Assembly: GCA_947496185.1 (NCBI GenBank)
Contig: CANMCD010000004.1
Location: forward strand, 234,175 to 298,174
Direction of reading: 5' to 3'
DNA length: 64,000 nt
Source: an uncultured Tenacibaculum sp.
GTDB taxonomy: Bacteria; Bacteroidota; Bacteroidia; Flavobacteriales; Flavobacteriaceae
Below, piece after piece: positions 34,135-44,085 of this stretch. Below the pieces are notes generated by a model. It was not told where the DNA came from. It searched no databases and was given only the letters and a program-made list of their open reading frames with translations. Position numbers and translations under genes: made by a program. Position 1 is the first letter of the stretch, and the number at the start of each line of letters is the position of its first letter.

Positions 34135-34671
34135 ATGAAAGACTTAAAAGAATTTAACATTCCTTTTGTAGGCTTAAAAGACGGTAGTCATTTATTTGAA
34201 TATCAAATTAGTAAAAAGTTCTTTGAGCGCTTTAATTTTGAAGATTATAACGATTGTAACGTCAACATTACGTTAGATTTTCTTAAAAAAAGCAATATGC
34301 TTGAGCTTAGTTTTGAGGCAAATGGCCACGTAAATATTCCTTGTGATGTTACTAGTGAGCTATTTGATCAAAAGATAGATGGAAATCTTCACTTACTTGT
34401 ACGATTTGGTCATGAATACAATGATGACAATGAAGAAATCCTTATTCTACCTCATGATGAATATCAAATAAATGTAGCTCAGTATATTTATGAAATGATT
34501 ATACTGGCAGTACCTACCAAAAGGGTACACCCAAAAGTAATCGACGGATCGATGAAGTCAGAGACTTTAGACAAACTAGACGAATTAAGTATACAACAAG
34601 ATAAACCTGTTGACGAAAAATCAACAGACCCAAGATGGGACAAGTTAAAGAATTTATTAACAGATAAATAA
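34135..34671 (+). CDS. DUF177 / YceD family protein
   Basis: A 178-aa protein of the YceD family, thought to be linked to 23S rRNA maturation and almost always encoded before rpmF, as here (9-bp gap). Features: IPFVGLKDGSHLFEYQISK at the N-terminus, VNIPCDVTSELFDQKI (about 77-92; only one Cys of the usual pair) and VPTKRVHP (about 126-133). Acidic C-terminus ends DPRWDKLKNLLTDK, which is typical. Confidence 0.9.
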   Translation: MKDLKEFNIPFVGLKDGSHLFEYQISKKFFERFNFEDYNDCNVNITLDFLKKSNMLELSFEANGHVNIPCDVTSELFDQKIDGNLHLLVRFGHEYNDDNEEILILPHDEYQINVAQYIYEMIILAVPTKRVHPKVIDGSMKSETLDKLDELSIQQDKPVDEKSTDPRWDKLKNLLTDK

Positions 34672-34680
34672 AGATATAAA

Positions 34681-34875
34681 ATGGCACATCCAAAGAGAAA
34701 AATATCTAAAACAAGAAGAGATAAGAGAAGAACTCACTATAAGGCTTCTATACCTCAAATAGCTGTAGATCCTACTACTGGTGAAGCTCATTTATACCAT
34801 AGAGCTCATTGGCACGAAGGAAAATTATACTATAGAGGTCAGGTAGTTTTAGAAACTGAAACTGCAGAAGCATAA
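34681..34875 (+). CDS. rpmF: Ribosomal protein bL32
   Basis: 64-aa large-subunit protein. N-terminus [20 protein letters not shown] is diagnostic. The zinc-binding CxxC pairs of many bL32 proteins are absent (no Cys at all), as is usual for the zinc-free form. Co-transcribed with yceD; ends at a strong terminator. Confidence 0.96.
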   Translation: MAHPKRKISKTRRDKRRTHYKASIPQIAVDPTTGEAHLYHRAHWHEGKLYYRGQVVLETETAEA

Positions 34876-34898
34876 AACATATAGTTAAGACATTGACG

Positions 34899-34922
34899 AA
34901 ACCCTCTATTTGAGGGTTTTTT
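34899..34922 (+). terminator. Terminator after rpmF
   Basis: 8-bp stem AAACCCTC/GAGGGTTT with a 5-nt loop, then TTT. It separates rpmF from fabH. Confidence 0.88.
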
Positions 34923-35194
34923 AGTATTTCAAAGCTACACCCATATTCTGTGTTAAAAAGGCCTGTCACGGTTAGTCAACCCTTAAGAAAAAGCGTTTTA
35001 CTTAGTTTTTTAACATAACTACAGTAATCTTGCATAAAAATTAAGCAAAACCCTTGATTTTGCAACACTAACCAACCTCTTGACAAAGTTCTAATACATA
35101 ATTCGGGTTAAAACCCTAAGTTTTGTTTTTTTTCTTTAGAAAACAAAATAATTTTCATTTCTTTGAAATCTCGTTTTTAACAAAACAAACAACT
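34923..35194. other. rpmF-fabH intergenic region
   Basis: About 270 bp. No gene. The fabH promoter must lie here; only a weak TTTCTTTG near 35157 resembles a -7 box. Confidence 0.4.
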
Positions 35195-36190
35195 ATGACT
35201 AAAATAACTGCAGCTATAACAGCAGTAGGCAAATATGTTCCTGAATACGCTCTTACGAATAAAGAGTTGGAAACAATGGTTGACACGAATGACGAGTGGA
35301 TAACCACTAGAACAGGAATCAAAGAAAGAAGAATCTTAAAAGATGAAAATGCAGGGACTTCGTACATGGCTATCAAAGCAGCCGAAGATTTATTAAAGAA
35401 ATCGGGTGTAGATGCTTCTGAAATAGATATGGTAATCGTAGCAACAGCTACGCCAGATATGCCTGTAGCTTCTACCGCAGCGTATACTGCTTCTAGTATA
35501 GGTGCTACCAATGCATTTTCTTATGACCTTCAGGCCGCATGTTCGAGCTTTTTGTACGGTATGTCTACAGCAGCCTCTTATATAGAAAGTGGTCGTTATA
35601 AGAAAATACTATTAATCGGTGCAGATAAGATGTCTTCTATCATTGATTATACTGACAGAGCTACTTGTATCATTTTTGGTGATGGTGCTGGTGCAGCACT
35701 TTTTGAGCCTAACACTGAAAATCTAGGTCTTCAAGATGAGTATTTAAGAAGTGATGGTATCGGTAGGGAATTCTTAAAAATCGATGCTGGAGGTTCTTTA
35801 TTACCACCTTCTGAGGATACGCTAAAAAATGGACAACACTTCGTTCGTCAAGAAGGAAGAACAGTTTTTAAATTTGCCGTATCTAATATGTCAAATGTAG
35901 CTGAGAAAATGCTTGAGAGAAATAATTTAACCAAAGACGATATTCAATGGTTAGTAGCACATCAAGCAAATAAAAGAATCATCGAAGCGACAGCAAACAG
36001 GGTTGGTGTAGAAGACAGCAAAGTAATGATGAATATAGACAAGTATGGAAATACTACTTCGGCTACATTGCCATTGCTTTTAGCTGATTATGAAAAAGAA
36101 TTAAAAAAAGGAGATAACTTAATTTTTGCCGCTTTTGGTGGTGGCTTCACTTGGGGAGCTATTTACTTAAAATGGGCATATAATTCATAA
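35195..36190 (+). CDS. fabH: Beta-ketoacyl-ACP synthase III
   Basis: Starts fatty-acid synthesis by condensing acetyl-CoA with malonyl-ACP. 331 aa from the ATG at 35195; the upstream TTG start at 35123 would add 24 low-complexity residues. Catalytic triad visible: Cys in LQAACSSFLYGM (about 114), His in WLVAHQANKRI and Asn in KYGNTTSATLP. The GDGAGAALFE nucleotide loop is also present. Followed by accB and accC, so acetyl-CoA carboxylase and chain initiation are co-located. Confidence 0.96.
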   Translation: MTKITAAITAVGKYVPEYALTNKELETMVDTNDEWITTRTGIKERRILKDENAGTSYMAIKAAEDLLKKSGVDASEIDMVIVATATPDMPVASTAAYTASSIGATNAFSYDLQAACSSFLYGMSTAASYIESGRYKKILLIGADKMSSIIDYTDRATCIIFGDGAGAALFEPNTENLGLQDEYLRSDGIGREFLKIDAGGSLLPPSEDTLKNGQHFVRQEGRTVFKFAVSNMSNVAEKMLERNNLTKDDIQWLVAHQANKRIIEATANRVGVEDSKVMMNIDKYGNTTSATLPLLLADYEKELKKGDNLIFAAFGGGFTWGAIYLKWAYNS

Positions 36191-36214
36191 ACCAAACAAC
36201 TTAAATTTAGGAAA

Positions 36215-36703
36215 ATGGATATTAAAGAAATTCAAAGTCTTATCAAATTTGTAGCTAAATCTGGTGCAAGTGAAGTAAAACTTGAGGTAGAGGACCTAAA
36301 AATTACCATTAAAACAGGAAACTCTACACCTGAAACAACAATTATTCAGGCAGCTGCACCTGTAGCCGCAGCACCCCAAGTTGTTACGCAAGCACAACCT
36401 GTAGCACAGCCTGCTGCACAAGCGCCAGTAACAGAATCTAACACTGCTGACGATAACTCAAAATACATTACTGTAAAGTCACCAATAATTGGTACTTTCT
36501 ACAGAAAACCTTCACCTGACAAACCTAACTTTGTAGAAGTAGGGACAGAAATTAAAGCAGGTGATACAGTTTGTGTTATTGAAGCAATGAAATTATTCAA
36601 TGAAATTGAATCTGAAGTTAGTGGAAAAATAGTAAAAGTATTGGTTGACGATTCTTCACCTGTAGAATTTGACCAACCTTTATTCTTAGTTGACCCATCA
36701 TAA
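36215..36703 (+). CDS. accB: Biotin carboxyl carrier protein of acetyl-CoA carboxylase
   Basis: 162 aa. N-terminal helical part (MDIKEIQSLIKFVAKS), Ala/Pro/Gln-rich flexible linker (about 45-80), then the biotinyl domain with VIEAMKLFNEIE around residue 128-139; Lys of EAMK is biotinylated. It starts 24 bp after fabH. Confidence 0.97.
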   Translation: MDIKEIQSLIKFVAKSGASEVKLEVEDLKITIKTGNSTPETTIIQAAAPVAAAPQVVTQAQPVAQPAAQAPVTESNTADDNSKYITVKSPIIGTFYRKPSPDKPNFVEVGTEIKAGDTVCVIEAMKLFNEIESEVSGKIVKVLVDDSSPVEFDQPLFLVDPS

Positions 36704-36803
36704 CGGTAAATATAAATAGTTAAAGACTCAATAAAAGTATTTAGCGCAAGCTAAATTATCTTTTTCAAAGTTGAAACATCTAAGATTATAACTTTTTTTA
36801 ATT

Positions 36804-38141
36804 ATGTTTAAAAAAATATTAATTGCTAACAGAGGAGAGATTGCATTACGTGTAATCAGAACCTGTAAAGAGATGGGCATTAAAACAGTAGCAGTGTATT
36901 CTAAAGCAGACGCTGAAAGTTTACATGTTCGTTTTGCCGATGAAGCTGTTTGTATTGGCCCTGCCCCAAGTAGCGAATCTTACCTTAAAATGTCTAATAT
37001 AATTGCCGCAGCAGAAATTACAAATGCTGATGCAATTCACCCAGGATACGGTTTCTTATCTGAAAATTCCAAGTTTTCGAAATTATGTGAAGAGCACGAA
37101 ATAAAGTTTATTGGTGCTTCTGCTGAAATGATCGAAAAAATGGGAGACAAAGCAACTGCAAAAGCAACCATGATTGCTGCTGGTGTACCTTGTATCCCAG
37201 GATCTGAAGGTATTTTAGACACCTATGAAGATGCAGAAAAATTAGCTGTTGATATGGGCTTCCCTGTGATGCTTAAAGCAACTGCTGGTGGAGGTGGAAA
37301 AGGAATGCGTGCTGTTTGGAAAGTAGAGAACTTACGTGATGCTTGGGATTCTGCTCGTATGGAAGCCAAGGCTTCGTTTGGAAACGACGGAATGTACATG
37401 GAGAAGCTTATTGAAGAGCCTCGCCATATAGAAATACAAGTAGTAGGTGATTCATACGGAAAAGCATGTCATTTATCAGAAAGAGATTGCTCTGTGCAAC
37501 GCCGTCATCAGAAATTAACTGAAGAAACACCTTCTCCTTTTATGACAGATGAGTTGAGAAACTCAATGGGTGAAGCTGCTGTAAAAGCTGCTGAATTCAT
37601 CAAATATGAAGGTGCTGGTACCGTTGAATTTTTGGTAGATAAGCATAGAAATTTCTATTTCATGGAAATGAATACCCGTATACAGGTTGAACACCCTATT
37701 ACGGAAGAAGTTGTAGACTATGATTTAATTAGAGAGCAAATTTTAGTAGCTGCTGGTGTGCCAATCTCTGGTAAAAACTATACGCCTCAATTGCATTCTA
37801 TCGAATGTAGAATTAATGCAGAGGATCCTCATAATGGCTTTAGACCTGCACCAGGAAAAATATCTTCTTATCATGCTCCAGGAGGACATGGTGTTCGTGT
37901 AGATACGCATGTATATGCAGGATACATGATTCCACCAAACTATGACTCTATGATCTCTAAATTGATTGTAACCGCTCAAACAAGAGAGGAAGCAATCAAT
38001 AAAATGAAGAGAGCTTTAGATGAGTATGTGATTGAAGGAGTAAAAACGACCATACCGTTTCATAGACAATTAATGGACGACCCTGATTATGTATCAGGAA
38101 ATTATACGACCAAGTTTATGGAAGATTTTGAAATGAAATAA
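36804..38141 (+). CDS. accC: Biotin carboxylase of acetyl-CoA carboxylase
   Basis: ATP-dependent carboxylation of biotin on AccB. 445 aa: [20 protein letters not shown] at the N-terminus, ATP-grasp loop [14 protein letters not shown] (about 159-172), [13 protein letters not shown] (about 227-239), [15 protein letters not shown] (about 287-301) with the catalytic Glu/Arg, and C-terminal RINAEDP. It is 100 bp after accB, probably the same operon, and ends at a terminator. Confidence 0.97.
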   Translation: MFKKILIANRGEIALRVIRTCKEMGIKTVAVYSKADAESLHVRFADEAVCIGPAPSSESYLKMSNIIAAAEITNADAIHPGYGFLSENSKFSKLCEEHEIKFIGASAEMIEKMGDKATAKATMIAAGVPCIPGSEGILDTYEDAEKLAVDMGFPVMLKATAGGGGKGMRAVWKVENLRDAWDSARMEAKASFGNDGMYMEKLIEEPRHIEIQVVGDSYGKACHLSERDCSVQRRHQKLTEETPSPFMTDELRNSMGEAAVKAAEFIKYEGAGTVEFLVDKHRNFYFMEMNTRIQVEHPITEEVVDYDLIREQILVAAGVPISGKNYTPQLHSIECRINAEDPHNGFRPAPGKISSYHAPGGHGVRVDTHVYAGYMIPPNYDSMISKLIVTAQTREEAINKMKRALDEYVIEGVKTTIPFHRQLMDDPDYVSGNYTTKFMEDFEMK

Positions 38142-38151
38142 CCATACAAAG

Positions 38152-38178
38152 GCCAGTGATTACTCACTGGCTTTTTTT
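38152..38178 (+). terminator. Terminator of the fabH-accB-accC operon
   Basis: 8-bp perfect stem GCCAGTGA/TCACTGGC with a TTAC loop followed by seven T. Confidence 0.93.
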
Positions 38179-38246
38179 ATTACCCAATAGTTACAAACTA
38201 CTCGGCATTTAGGTCTAAAAAACTAAAAAAGATATACCTTCGCAAT

Positions 38247-39485
38247 ATGAGTTTTTTATACAATATTGTCATTCGATGCTCCTATTTCATTCTTCAGATA
38301 ATTGCGCTATTTAACAATAAGATGCATTTGTTTGTTAAAGGAAGAAAACAGGTATTTAATCAGCTAAAAAACATCAAAAAAAACGATAACGTTGTTTGGA
38401 TTCACGCCGCCTCTCTAGGAGAGTTTGAACAAGGCAGGCCAATTATAGAGGCATTAAAAAAGAATAACCCAAACTATACTATACTGCTAACATTTTTTTC
38501 TCCATCTGGTTATGAAATTCGGAAAAATTACCCCCATGCAGATGTTATTTGTTATTTGCCATTTGACACCAAATCAAATATGAAAAAGTTTATAAAAATG
38601 GCTAATCCAAAGTTAGCGGTTATTATAAAATATGAATTTTGGCCTAACCTGTTAGATGAGCTTAAAACTTCAAAGATCAAAACCATATTAGTATCGGGTA
38701 TTTTTAGAGAAAACCAATCTTTTTTTAAATGGTATGGTGGTTTTATGAGAAATAAACTAAAAACTTTTGATCACTTTTTTGTACAAAATGAGCTTTCAAA
38801 GAAACTTTTAAATACCATTCATATCGAAAACGTAACGTTAAGTGGAGACACACGTTTTGATCGCGTTTTTGACATTCTAAAACAAAACAATTCCTTAGCT
38901 TTTTTAGATACATTCAAAAACAATAAATTTACAATAGTAGCAGGAAGTACATGGAAAGAAGATGAAGAACTTTTGATCGAATATATTAACAACCATGCTA
39001 CTAAAGATGAAAAATTCATCATTGCCCCACATACTATCGAAAAGAAAAAAATAAATGAATTAGCTTCTTCTATCAAAGTACCTACTACATTGTTTTCAAA
39101 AAAAGAAAATGTAGCCTTAGAAAAACAGCAAGTACTTATTATCGACACTATCGGACTTTTAACTAAAATTTATTCTTATGCAGACGTGGCATATATAGGT
39201 GGTGGACTGGCTACAGGACTTCATAATATATTAGAGGCCGCTACTTATGGCATTCCGATTGTATTTGGCGGAAATAAATATCATAAATTTAAAGAAGCCA
39301 ACGATTTACTCATAGAGAAGAGTGTTACAAAGGTTACAAATAAAGAAGAATTAATTGATAGCTTTGTAGTATTAAAGTCTAATTCAAACCTTAGAAATAT
39401 TATGGGTACTACTAACTTTCAATATGTTAAAAAGAATATTGGAGCAACAAATAAAATCCTCGAAGCAATTAAAAACTATTTATAA
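38247..39485 (+). CDS. waaA: 3-deoxy-D-manno-octulosonic acid (KDO) transferase
   Basis: Glycosyltransferase that adds KDO to lipid A. 412 aa: N-terminal membrane anchor (about 5-25), WIHAASLGEFEQGRPIIEAL (about 50-70), YEFWPNLL (about 133-140), and C-terminal GT-B nucleotide-sugar region with AYIGGGLATGLHNILEAATYGIP around residue 315-338. Its stop overlaps the next ATG (TAATG), so it is translationally coupled to the YeeE/YedE gene. Confidence 0.93.
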   Translation: MSFLYNIVIRCSYFILQIIALFNNKMHLFVKGRKQVFNQLKNIKKNDNVVWIHAASLGEFEQGRPIIEALKKNNPNYTILLTFFSPSGYEIRKNYPHADVICYLPFDTKSNMKKFIKMANPKLAVIIKYEFWPNLLDELKTSKIKTILVSGIFRENQSFFKWYGGFMRNKLKTFDHFFVQNELSKKLLNTIHIENVTLSGDTRFDRVFDILKQNNSLAFLDTFKNNKFTIVAGSTWKEDEELLIEYINNHATKDEKFIIAPHTIEKKKINELASSIKVPTTLFSKKENVALEKQQVLIIDTIGLLTKIYSYADVAYIGGGLATGLHNILEAATYGIPIVFGGNKYHKFKEANDLLIEKSVTKVTNKEELIDSFVVLKSNSNLRNIMGTTNFQYVKKNIGATNKILEAIKNYL

Positions 39486-40045
39486 TGGAATCTTTCTTTG
39501 GCCCTTGGTCTTGGTTTACCTCAGGTTTATTGATAGGAATTGTGCTGTTTTTATTTCATTACTTTGGTAAAAATTTTGGTGTATCTTCACATTTAGAGAC
39601 CATTTGTACACTTTCTGGTGCGGGAAAATATAGCTCGTATTTTAAAAAAAACTGGAAAACTAAAAAATGGGGATTGATCGTTACTTTAGGATTAATCATC
39701 GGAGGCTTTTTAGCCAATAATTATTTAAGTACTGACACTCCTATTAAATTAAATCAAAATACAATCGAGGATTTAGAAAAAATAGGATTTAAAAATATTG
39801 GTTATTCCATGTTTCCAGAAGAAATTTATGGGAATTCTACCGTTTTATCTATAAAAAACATTAGTATTTTATTAATTGCTGGCATCTGTATTGGTTTTGG
39901 AGCTAGGTACGCAGGCGGCTGTACTTCAGGACATGCTATCAACGGATTAAGTAATTTTCAACTTCCTTCTTTAATAGCTGTTACTGGTTTTTTTCTCGGC
40001 GGATTGTGTATGGTCTGGTTATTTTTTCCATTAATATTCAGTTGA
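39485..40045 (+). CDS. YeeE/YedE family membrane protein (first half of a split pair)
   Basis: 186-aa inner-membrane protein of the sulfur-transport (YeeE/YedE, thiosulfate importer) family. TM helices at about 10-28, 60-80, 128-146 and 160-182. The conserved motif GARYAGGCTSGHAINGLSNF holds the family Cys that handles thiosulfate sulfur. The first Met overlaps the waaA stop. Together with the following gene it makes up the equivalent of one full-length YeeE; such split pairs are common. Confidence 0.88.
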   Translation: MESFFGPWSWFTSGLLIGIVLFLFHYFGKNFGVSSHLETICTLSGAGKYSSYFKKNWKTKKWGLIVTLGLIIGGFLANNYLSTDTPIKLNQNTIEDLEKIGFKNIGYSMFPEEIYGNSTVLSIKNISILLIAGICIGFGARYAGGCTSGHAINGLSNFQLPSLIAVTGFFLGGLCMVWLFFPLIFS

Positions 40046-40046
40046 T

Positions 40047-40460
40047 ATGAAATATCTTAAGTTTTTCTTTATTGGTATACTCTTTGGTATCATATTAAGT
40101 AAATCTGAAGCGATTTCTTGGTTTCGGATATATGAAATGTTTAAATTTCAATCTTTTCATATGTATGGTCTCATTGCTACAGCGGTTACTATATCAATGT
40201 TTTTTATCTACTTATTTAAAAAAGAAGTTATAAAAGATTATCAAGGAAACACCATCTTAATTAAAAATAAAGAAAAGGGATATATCAGGACGTTAGCTGG
40301 TGGATTTATTTTCGGATTAGGCTGGGCCTTAGCAGGTGCATGTCCTGGCCCTATATTTGTCATGATCGGTTATAGTGTATTTCCTATACTTATTGTATTG
40401 GTTGGCGCGATTTTAGGCACCTTTATCTATGGTATTTTAAGTAATATTTTACCTAAATAA
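40047..40460 (+). CDS. YeeE/YedE family membrane protein (second half; DUF6691-like)
   Basis: 137 aa, four TM helices (about 3-20, 35-52, 82-105 and 112-132). The GLGWALAGACPGPIFVMIG motif carries the second conserved Cys region. It begins 1 bp after the previous stop, so both halves are made together and probably form a heterodimeric pore for a reduced-sulfur compound. No rhodanese or sulfurtransferase gene is next to them. Confidence 0.88.
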   Translation: MKYLKFFFIGILFGIILSKSEAISWFRIYEMFKFQSFHMYGLIATAVTISMFFIYLFKKEVIKDYQGNTILIKNKEKGYIRTLAGGFIFGLGWALAGACPGPIFVMIGYSVFPILIVLVGAILGTFIYGILSNILPK

Positions 40461-40484
40461 TGATATACTTAGATACGTTTTATA

Positions 40485-41093
40485 TTAATGCTTTATAAAT
40501 TCTTTAGGTGTAGAGATTAAAGAAGAGGTGTTATTAACGACTCTCCAATTATATACGCTAGACAGTTGATACAGTTTAGAAAGCTCTTCAAATAAGCGTT
40601 TTTTAGCTTCTTTTTGTAAGTTTACTACCGTTACCGTTTCTTTTATTTTCTCTATAGCTTTCTTATTTAACTTATTTAACTCATCCTTAGAAAAAGAATT
40701 AAATTTACTTTGTTGCAAATCGAAATAAGTTATATCAGGTATAATGGCGAGCTCTTCTTCAGGTATGTGGTTAATGATTATTTGTTTATTTAAACTATCT
40801 AACTGAATATCAATTTTTGACAAATCATACCCTACTTCTACCTTTGCTTTGACAGACAAAACAGCTTTTTTTTCAAAAGAAACAAGATCATAAAAATACT
40901 TCTTGGTATCAGAAAAATTGTATAACTCTGAAAATGTTCCTTTCAAAACCACCAATTTACGTAAGCTTTTGATTTCATTTAAAAATACCTCGATGGTTTC
41001 TTGCTGTTTTATTTGCTTCCGATCTTCGTACCAAAACTTAGCGACCAAAAAACCAAATAAAAAAATAGCAATGTATTTTAAAAAACGTATCAT
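40485..41093 (-). CDS. DUF4230-like membrane-anchored protein
   Basis: 202 aa. One N-terminal TM helix (about 4-20), then an extracytoplasmic domain with LVVLKGTFSELYNFSDTKKY (about 47-66), KAVLSVKAKVEVGYDLSKID and IIINHIPEEELAIIPDITYF. This matches my memory of DUF4230. Function unknown. It ends 24 bp from the convergent YeeE pair. Confidence 0.75.
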   Translation of the reverse strand: MIRFLKYIAIFLFGFLVAKFWYEDRKQIKQQETIEVFLNEIKSLRKLVVLKGTFSELYNFSDTKKYFYDLVSFEKKAVLSVKAKVEVGYDLSKIDIQLDSLNKQIIINHIPEEELAIIPDITYFDLQQSKFNSFSKDELNKLNKKAIEKIKETVTVVNLQKEAKKRLFEELSKLYQLSSVYNWRVVNNTSSLISTPKEFIKH

Positions 41094-41186
41094 AAGTTAG
41101 CAATAATACTATCATGTATCAGATATCTAACTGACGATAGTAATTTCTGTATACTAAAATACTATTTTAAACGATTTATAAAAAAC

Positions 41187-41759
41187 TTATTCTTCTTTAG
41201 GAAAAGCTTGTTTATTATATATAAAAAGCAACGCTACACCAATAGTTATCCATGAATCTGCTCCGTTAAAAATAGCATTAAAAAACGTAAAACTCTCTCC
41301 TTCATAAATAGGAAAATATAACATATCTACTACCTTACCATAAAACATTTTTCCATATGGGTTTTCAGCAAATAAACTTGCTACTTGTCCATGAGAAGAA
41401 TTAAATATTACCCCATAAAAAACGGAATCTATAATATTACCTATTGCCCCTGCAAGAATCAGTGAGATTGCAATAATGACACCTGTATGTATCTTCTTTT
41501 TAATCGTTTGCCAAAGCCAATAAACAATACCTGTTACTGCTACGATTCGAAACAGTGTTAAAAATAACTTACCTACTTCACCTCCAAATTCAAAGCCCCA
41601 CGCCATACCGTTATTTTCTGTGAATCGAATTTTAAACCAATCGTGAAAAACAACAACCTCCTCACCTAGGGTAAAATGTGTTTTCACATAAATTTTACTG
41701 ATTTGGTCTATTAGAATTGCTAAGACCACTATTAGAATTGCTAAGCTTTTTTTGGACAT
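41187..41759 (-). CDS. lspA: Lipoprotein signal peptidase (signal peptidase II)
   Basis: Cleaves lipoprotein signals after diacylglyceryl transfer. 190 aa, four TM helices. Hallmarks: DQISKIYVK (about 18-26), RFTENNGMAWGFEF (about 50-63), catalytic Asp in GAIGNIIDSVFYGV (about 105-118) and second catalytic Asp in FNGADSWITIGV (about 167-178). It serves the many lipoproteins in this window. Confidence 0.95.
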   Translation of the reverse strand: MSKKSLAILIVVLAILIDQISKIYVKTHFTLGEEVVVFHDWFKIRFTENNGMAWGFEFGGEVGKLFLTLFRIVAVTGIVYWLWQTIKKKIHTGVIIAISLILAGAIGNIIDSVFYGVIFNSSHGQVASLFAENPYGKMFYGKVVDMLYFPIYEGESFTFFNAIFNGADSWITIGVALLFIYNKQAFPKEE

Positions 41760-41812
41760 TCTTTAAATTTAATTGAAACAAAAATAAAAAAAGTATTGAT
41801 TCCTTTATAGAA

Positions 41813-41854
41813 TAAAAAAACAAAGGGCTAAATTTCTCAAGAACCCTTTGTTTT
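41813..41854 (-). terminator. Terminator of the M61 peptidase gene
   Basis: CAAAGGG/CCCTTTG (41821-41827 and 41844-41850), extended by A/T pairs on both sides. It is followed by a T-run on the minus strand. Confidence 0.75.
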
Positions 41855-41889
41855 ATTTATATTTTACATAATTAAATGCAGTACTTTTA

Positions 41890-43782
41890 TTAGCCTTTTA
41901 GCCATGCCTTTCTTAGTTCTTTTTGTTTTAAAGTAACCTTAGGGCTTTCAACCAAACCACTACCTACAGTATAAGATTGAGTTAAGACCTTTTTAAAAAG
42001 AATTTCTGTTCCGTTTCGGTCAAGTTTCAACGTTACTTCTTTCCCTGGATTCCACAATAATACTTTTGAAAATACCTGATTAGCATTTTCTTTTGTAAGC
42101 TTTTCTCCTTCTACTTCTTTTATAATATCCCCTGGTAAAACCCCATTTTCAGCCCAAAAGCTGTTGTTTTTCACTTCATTTGTAAACTTTACACTACCTG
42201 TATCCTCATCAAGTCCTATAATTAAAGTTCCATTATTTTGAATATAATTGGTTTCCATTTTAGATTCATCGAAACTCAACCCTACTTTTTCAAAAAATGT
42301 ATCGTATGCTATAGGAACGCCATCAATAACATGAGTCTTTAAAAATGCTCCAATTGAAGGATAGGTCATTTCGGTAATTTCCGTTATCAAATTATCATCT
42401 TCAAATGGTTTTTCTGTTCCATATTTTAGTGACAATTCTTTCATAAGTGATAACACTCCCCTATTTCCATTACTCTCTTCTCTTAGTAAGATATCGATAC
42501 ACATACCAATCAATGCTCCCTTCTGATATACATTAATATATTGAGAAGCATAAGGCTCTTCAAGTATATTTTCACTCATTTTGGTAAAACTTAAAGAGTC
42601 ATCCATTGAATAAGAAGTTTTTATTTTCTCCATAATCTTTGCGTAAAACTCTGCTTCTTTGACCAAGCCTCTATTAATTTGAAATAATGTTGCAAAGTAC
42701 TCTGTGATACCTTCATACATCCAAAGATGTTTTGAAAATGTTGGATTGTGATAATCAAAATAGTGCACATCTTCTGAATGCACACTCAGCGGAGTAACAA
42801 TATGAAAAAATTCATGTGATACCACATCTACCATGCTTTTTGCTAAGGCTTCTTCTGGTAACATTTCTGGCAATACTACTACCGTTGATTTGTGATGTTC
42901 TAAAGCGCCAAATCCTTTAGGTGCCTTTTCAGAAAGATCAGATAGGTACAGGTAAATATCATATCTACTCGTGCTGTTAATACTTCCTAAGTATGCTTTT
43001 TGAGCTTGCATCATTTTTTCTACCACTTTTTTAATATTCTTAGCGGTATGTTTTTTATTAGGTGAGTATACACTTAAAACTATTTTGATATCTCCTACTT
43101 GAAATTCTTCTACATCCAAATCTCCAAAAAACATTGGATTGTCTGTAATATCAAAATAACGTGGTGCAAAATAATTAGACGTTATACTTCCATCTTCATT
43201 TGTTTTAACTGAGGTTTCTTGCAAAGCAGCAGTTCTTTTGAAATTTGAAGGAGATACAATTTCAAGTTTATATTGATTATTTTTTAAGGAATCAAAATAT
43301 CCTATAAAACCATGCAAATTAAGCATGAAATTAGTTGCTTCTATATTTGTCCCTGCTGGTGAAAATGGAGTTTCTTTACCTATCCCTCCTTCTTTTTCTA
43401 TATCATAAGTATCATTTACTTGATATACAATCTTATCTAACTTAATTGCATTGGTAATTTCCCAAGTATTTACATCTACTTTTGTCACTGGTAGCGCATT
43501 ACCTTTATAATCTATTGCTTTAAAGTTTTCTATATATTTTCCATAGTCACCAATAGCATAGGTTCCTTGTATTACTCTTGGCAATCGATACACTACTTTA
43601 TCAACGGTAAACCTTCCCGGGTTAATAGTAACAGGAACTTGATCGTTAACTACCTTATTTACGTCTAATTTTACAGATACTGGAATCTGAGTAGCTACAT
43701 CATTTTTTACCGTTTTTTTTGTTGTACCACAACCAACTAATAAGAGCCCAGTAAAACTGGCTATTAGTAACTTTTTGTTCAT
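41890..43782 (-). CDS. M61-family metallopeptidase, lipoprotein
   Basis: 630-aa envelope peptidase of the glycyl-aminopeptidase family. Lipobox LLVGC (Cys18). N-terminal beta domain (about 30-270), then the catalytic domain with HEFFHIVTPLSVHSEDVHYF (zinc site HExxH at about 294-298) and WMYEGITEYFATLF with the third zinc ligand Glu. A PDZ domain (about 500-600) carries GVLPGDIIKEVEGEKL. The same architecture is widespread in Bacteroidota. Monocistronic. Confidence 0.93.
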   Translation of the reverse strand: MNKKLLIASFTGLLLVGCGTTKKTVKNDVATQIPVSVKLDVNKVVNDQVPVTINPGRFTVDKVVYRLPRVIQGTYAIGDYGKYIENFKAIDYKGNALPVTKVDVNTWEITNAIKLDKIVYQVNDTYDIEKEGGIGKETPFSPAGTNIEATNFMLNLHGFIGYFDSLKNNQYKLEIVSPSNFKRTAALQETSVKTNEDGSITSNYFAPRYFDITDNPMFFGDLDVEEFQVGDIKIVLSVYSPNKKHTAKNIKKVVEKMMQAQKAYLGSINSTSRYDIYLYLSDLSEKAPKGFGALEHHKSTVVVLPEMLPEEALAKSMVDVVSHEFFHIVTPLSVHSEDVHYFDYHNPTFSKHLWMYEGITEYFATLFQINRGLVKEAEFYAKIMEKIKTSYSMDDSLSFTKMSENILEEPYASQYINVYQKGALIGMCIDILLREESNGNRGVLSLMKELSLKYGTEKPFEDDNLITEITEMTYPSIGAFLKTHVIDGVPIAYDTFFEKVGLSFDESKMETNYIQNNGTLIIGLDEDTGSVKFTNEVKNNSFWAENGVLPGDIIKEVEGEKLTKENANQVFSKVLLWNPGKEVTLKLDRNGTEILFKKVLTQSYTVGSGLVESPKVTLKQKELRKAWLKG

Positions 43783-44085
43783 TTTATTATCCTTTAGTGT
43801 GAGTTTAAATATTATACCAATATTACGATAACAAGACCTATGAGTTTGTTTTTATAATCAAATTGGTAGTGCATTACAAGATACGATCTGTAGCATGATT
43901 TTATTATAAAATTACGTTAATAATTTTGTTTACACCTTTCATAAAAAAGAACAGAAGATTTTTATAAAAACACCTAATAACCAGACTAAAAAAGCCAATC
44001 TAATTTGATATTAGTTTAAATAAAATAGAATTATGTATAAAAAAAGACCCCAGATGGAGTCTTCAGATTTATTATATTTTATTGT
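43783..44085. other. Intergenic region, 303 bp
   Basis: No gene or recognised element except the terminator at 44038-44063, which serves the DksA-like gene. Confidence 0.5.
44038..44063 (-). terminator. Terminator of ileS-dksA-like operon
   Basis: AAGACCCC/GGAGTCTT hairpin with one mismatch and an AGAT loop; on the minus strand it is followed by a run of T. Confidence 0.7.

Noticed and set aside
35123-35194. Upstream TTG start for fabH
   Set aside because: It would add 24 Phe/Asn/Lys-rich residues absent from FabH; MTKITAAITAVGKYVPEYAL is the normal N-terminus.
36704-36803. Hairpin TTTAGC/GCTAAA between accB and accC as a terminator
   Set aside because: Only 6 bp, no T-run, and the genes belong to one pathway; operon read-through is more likely.
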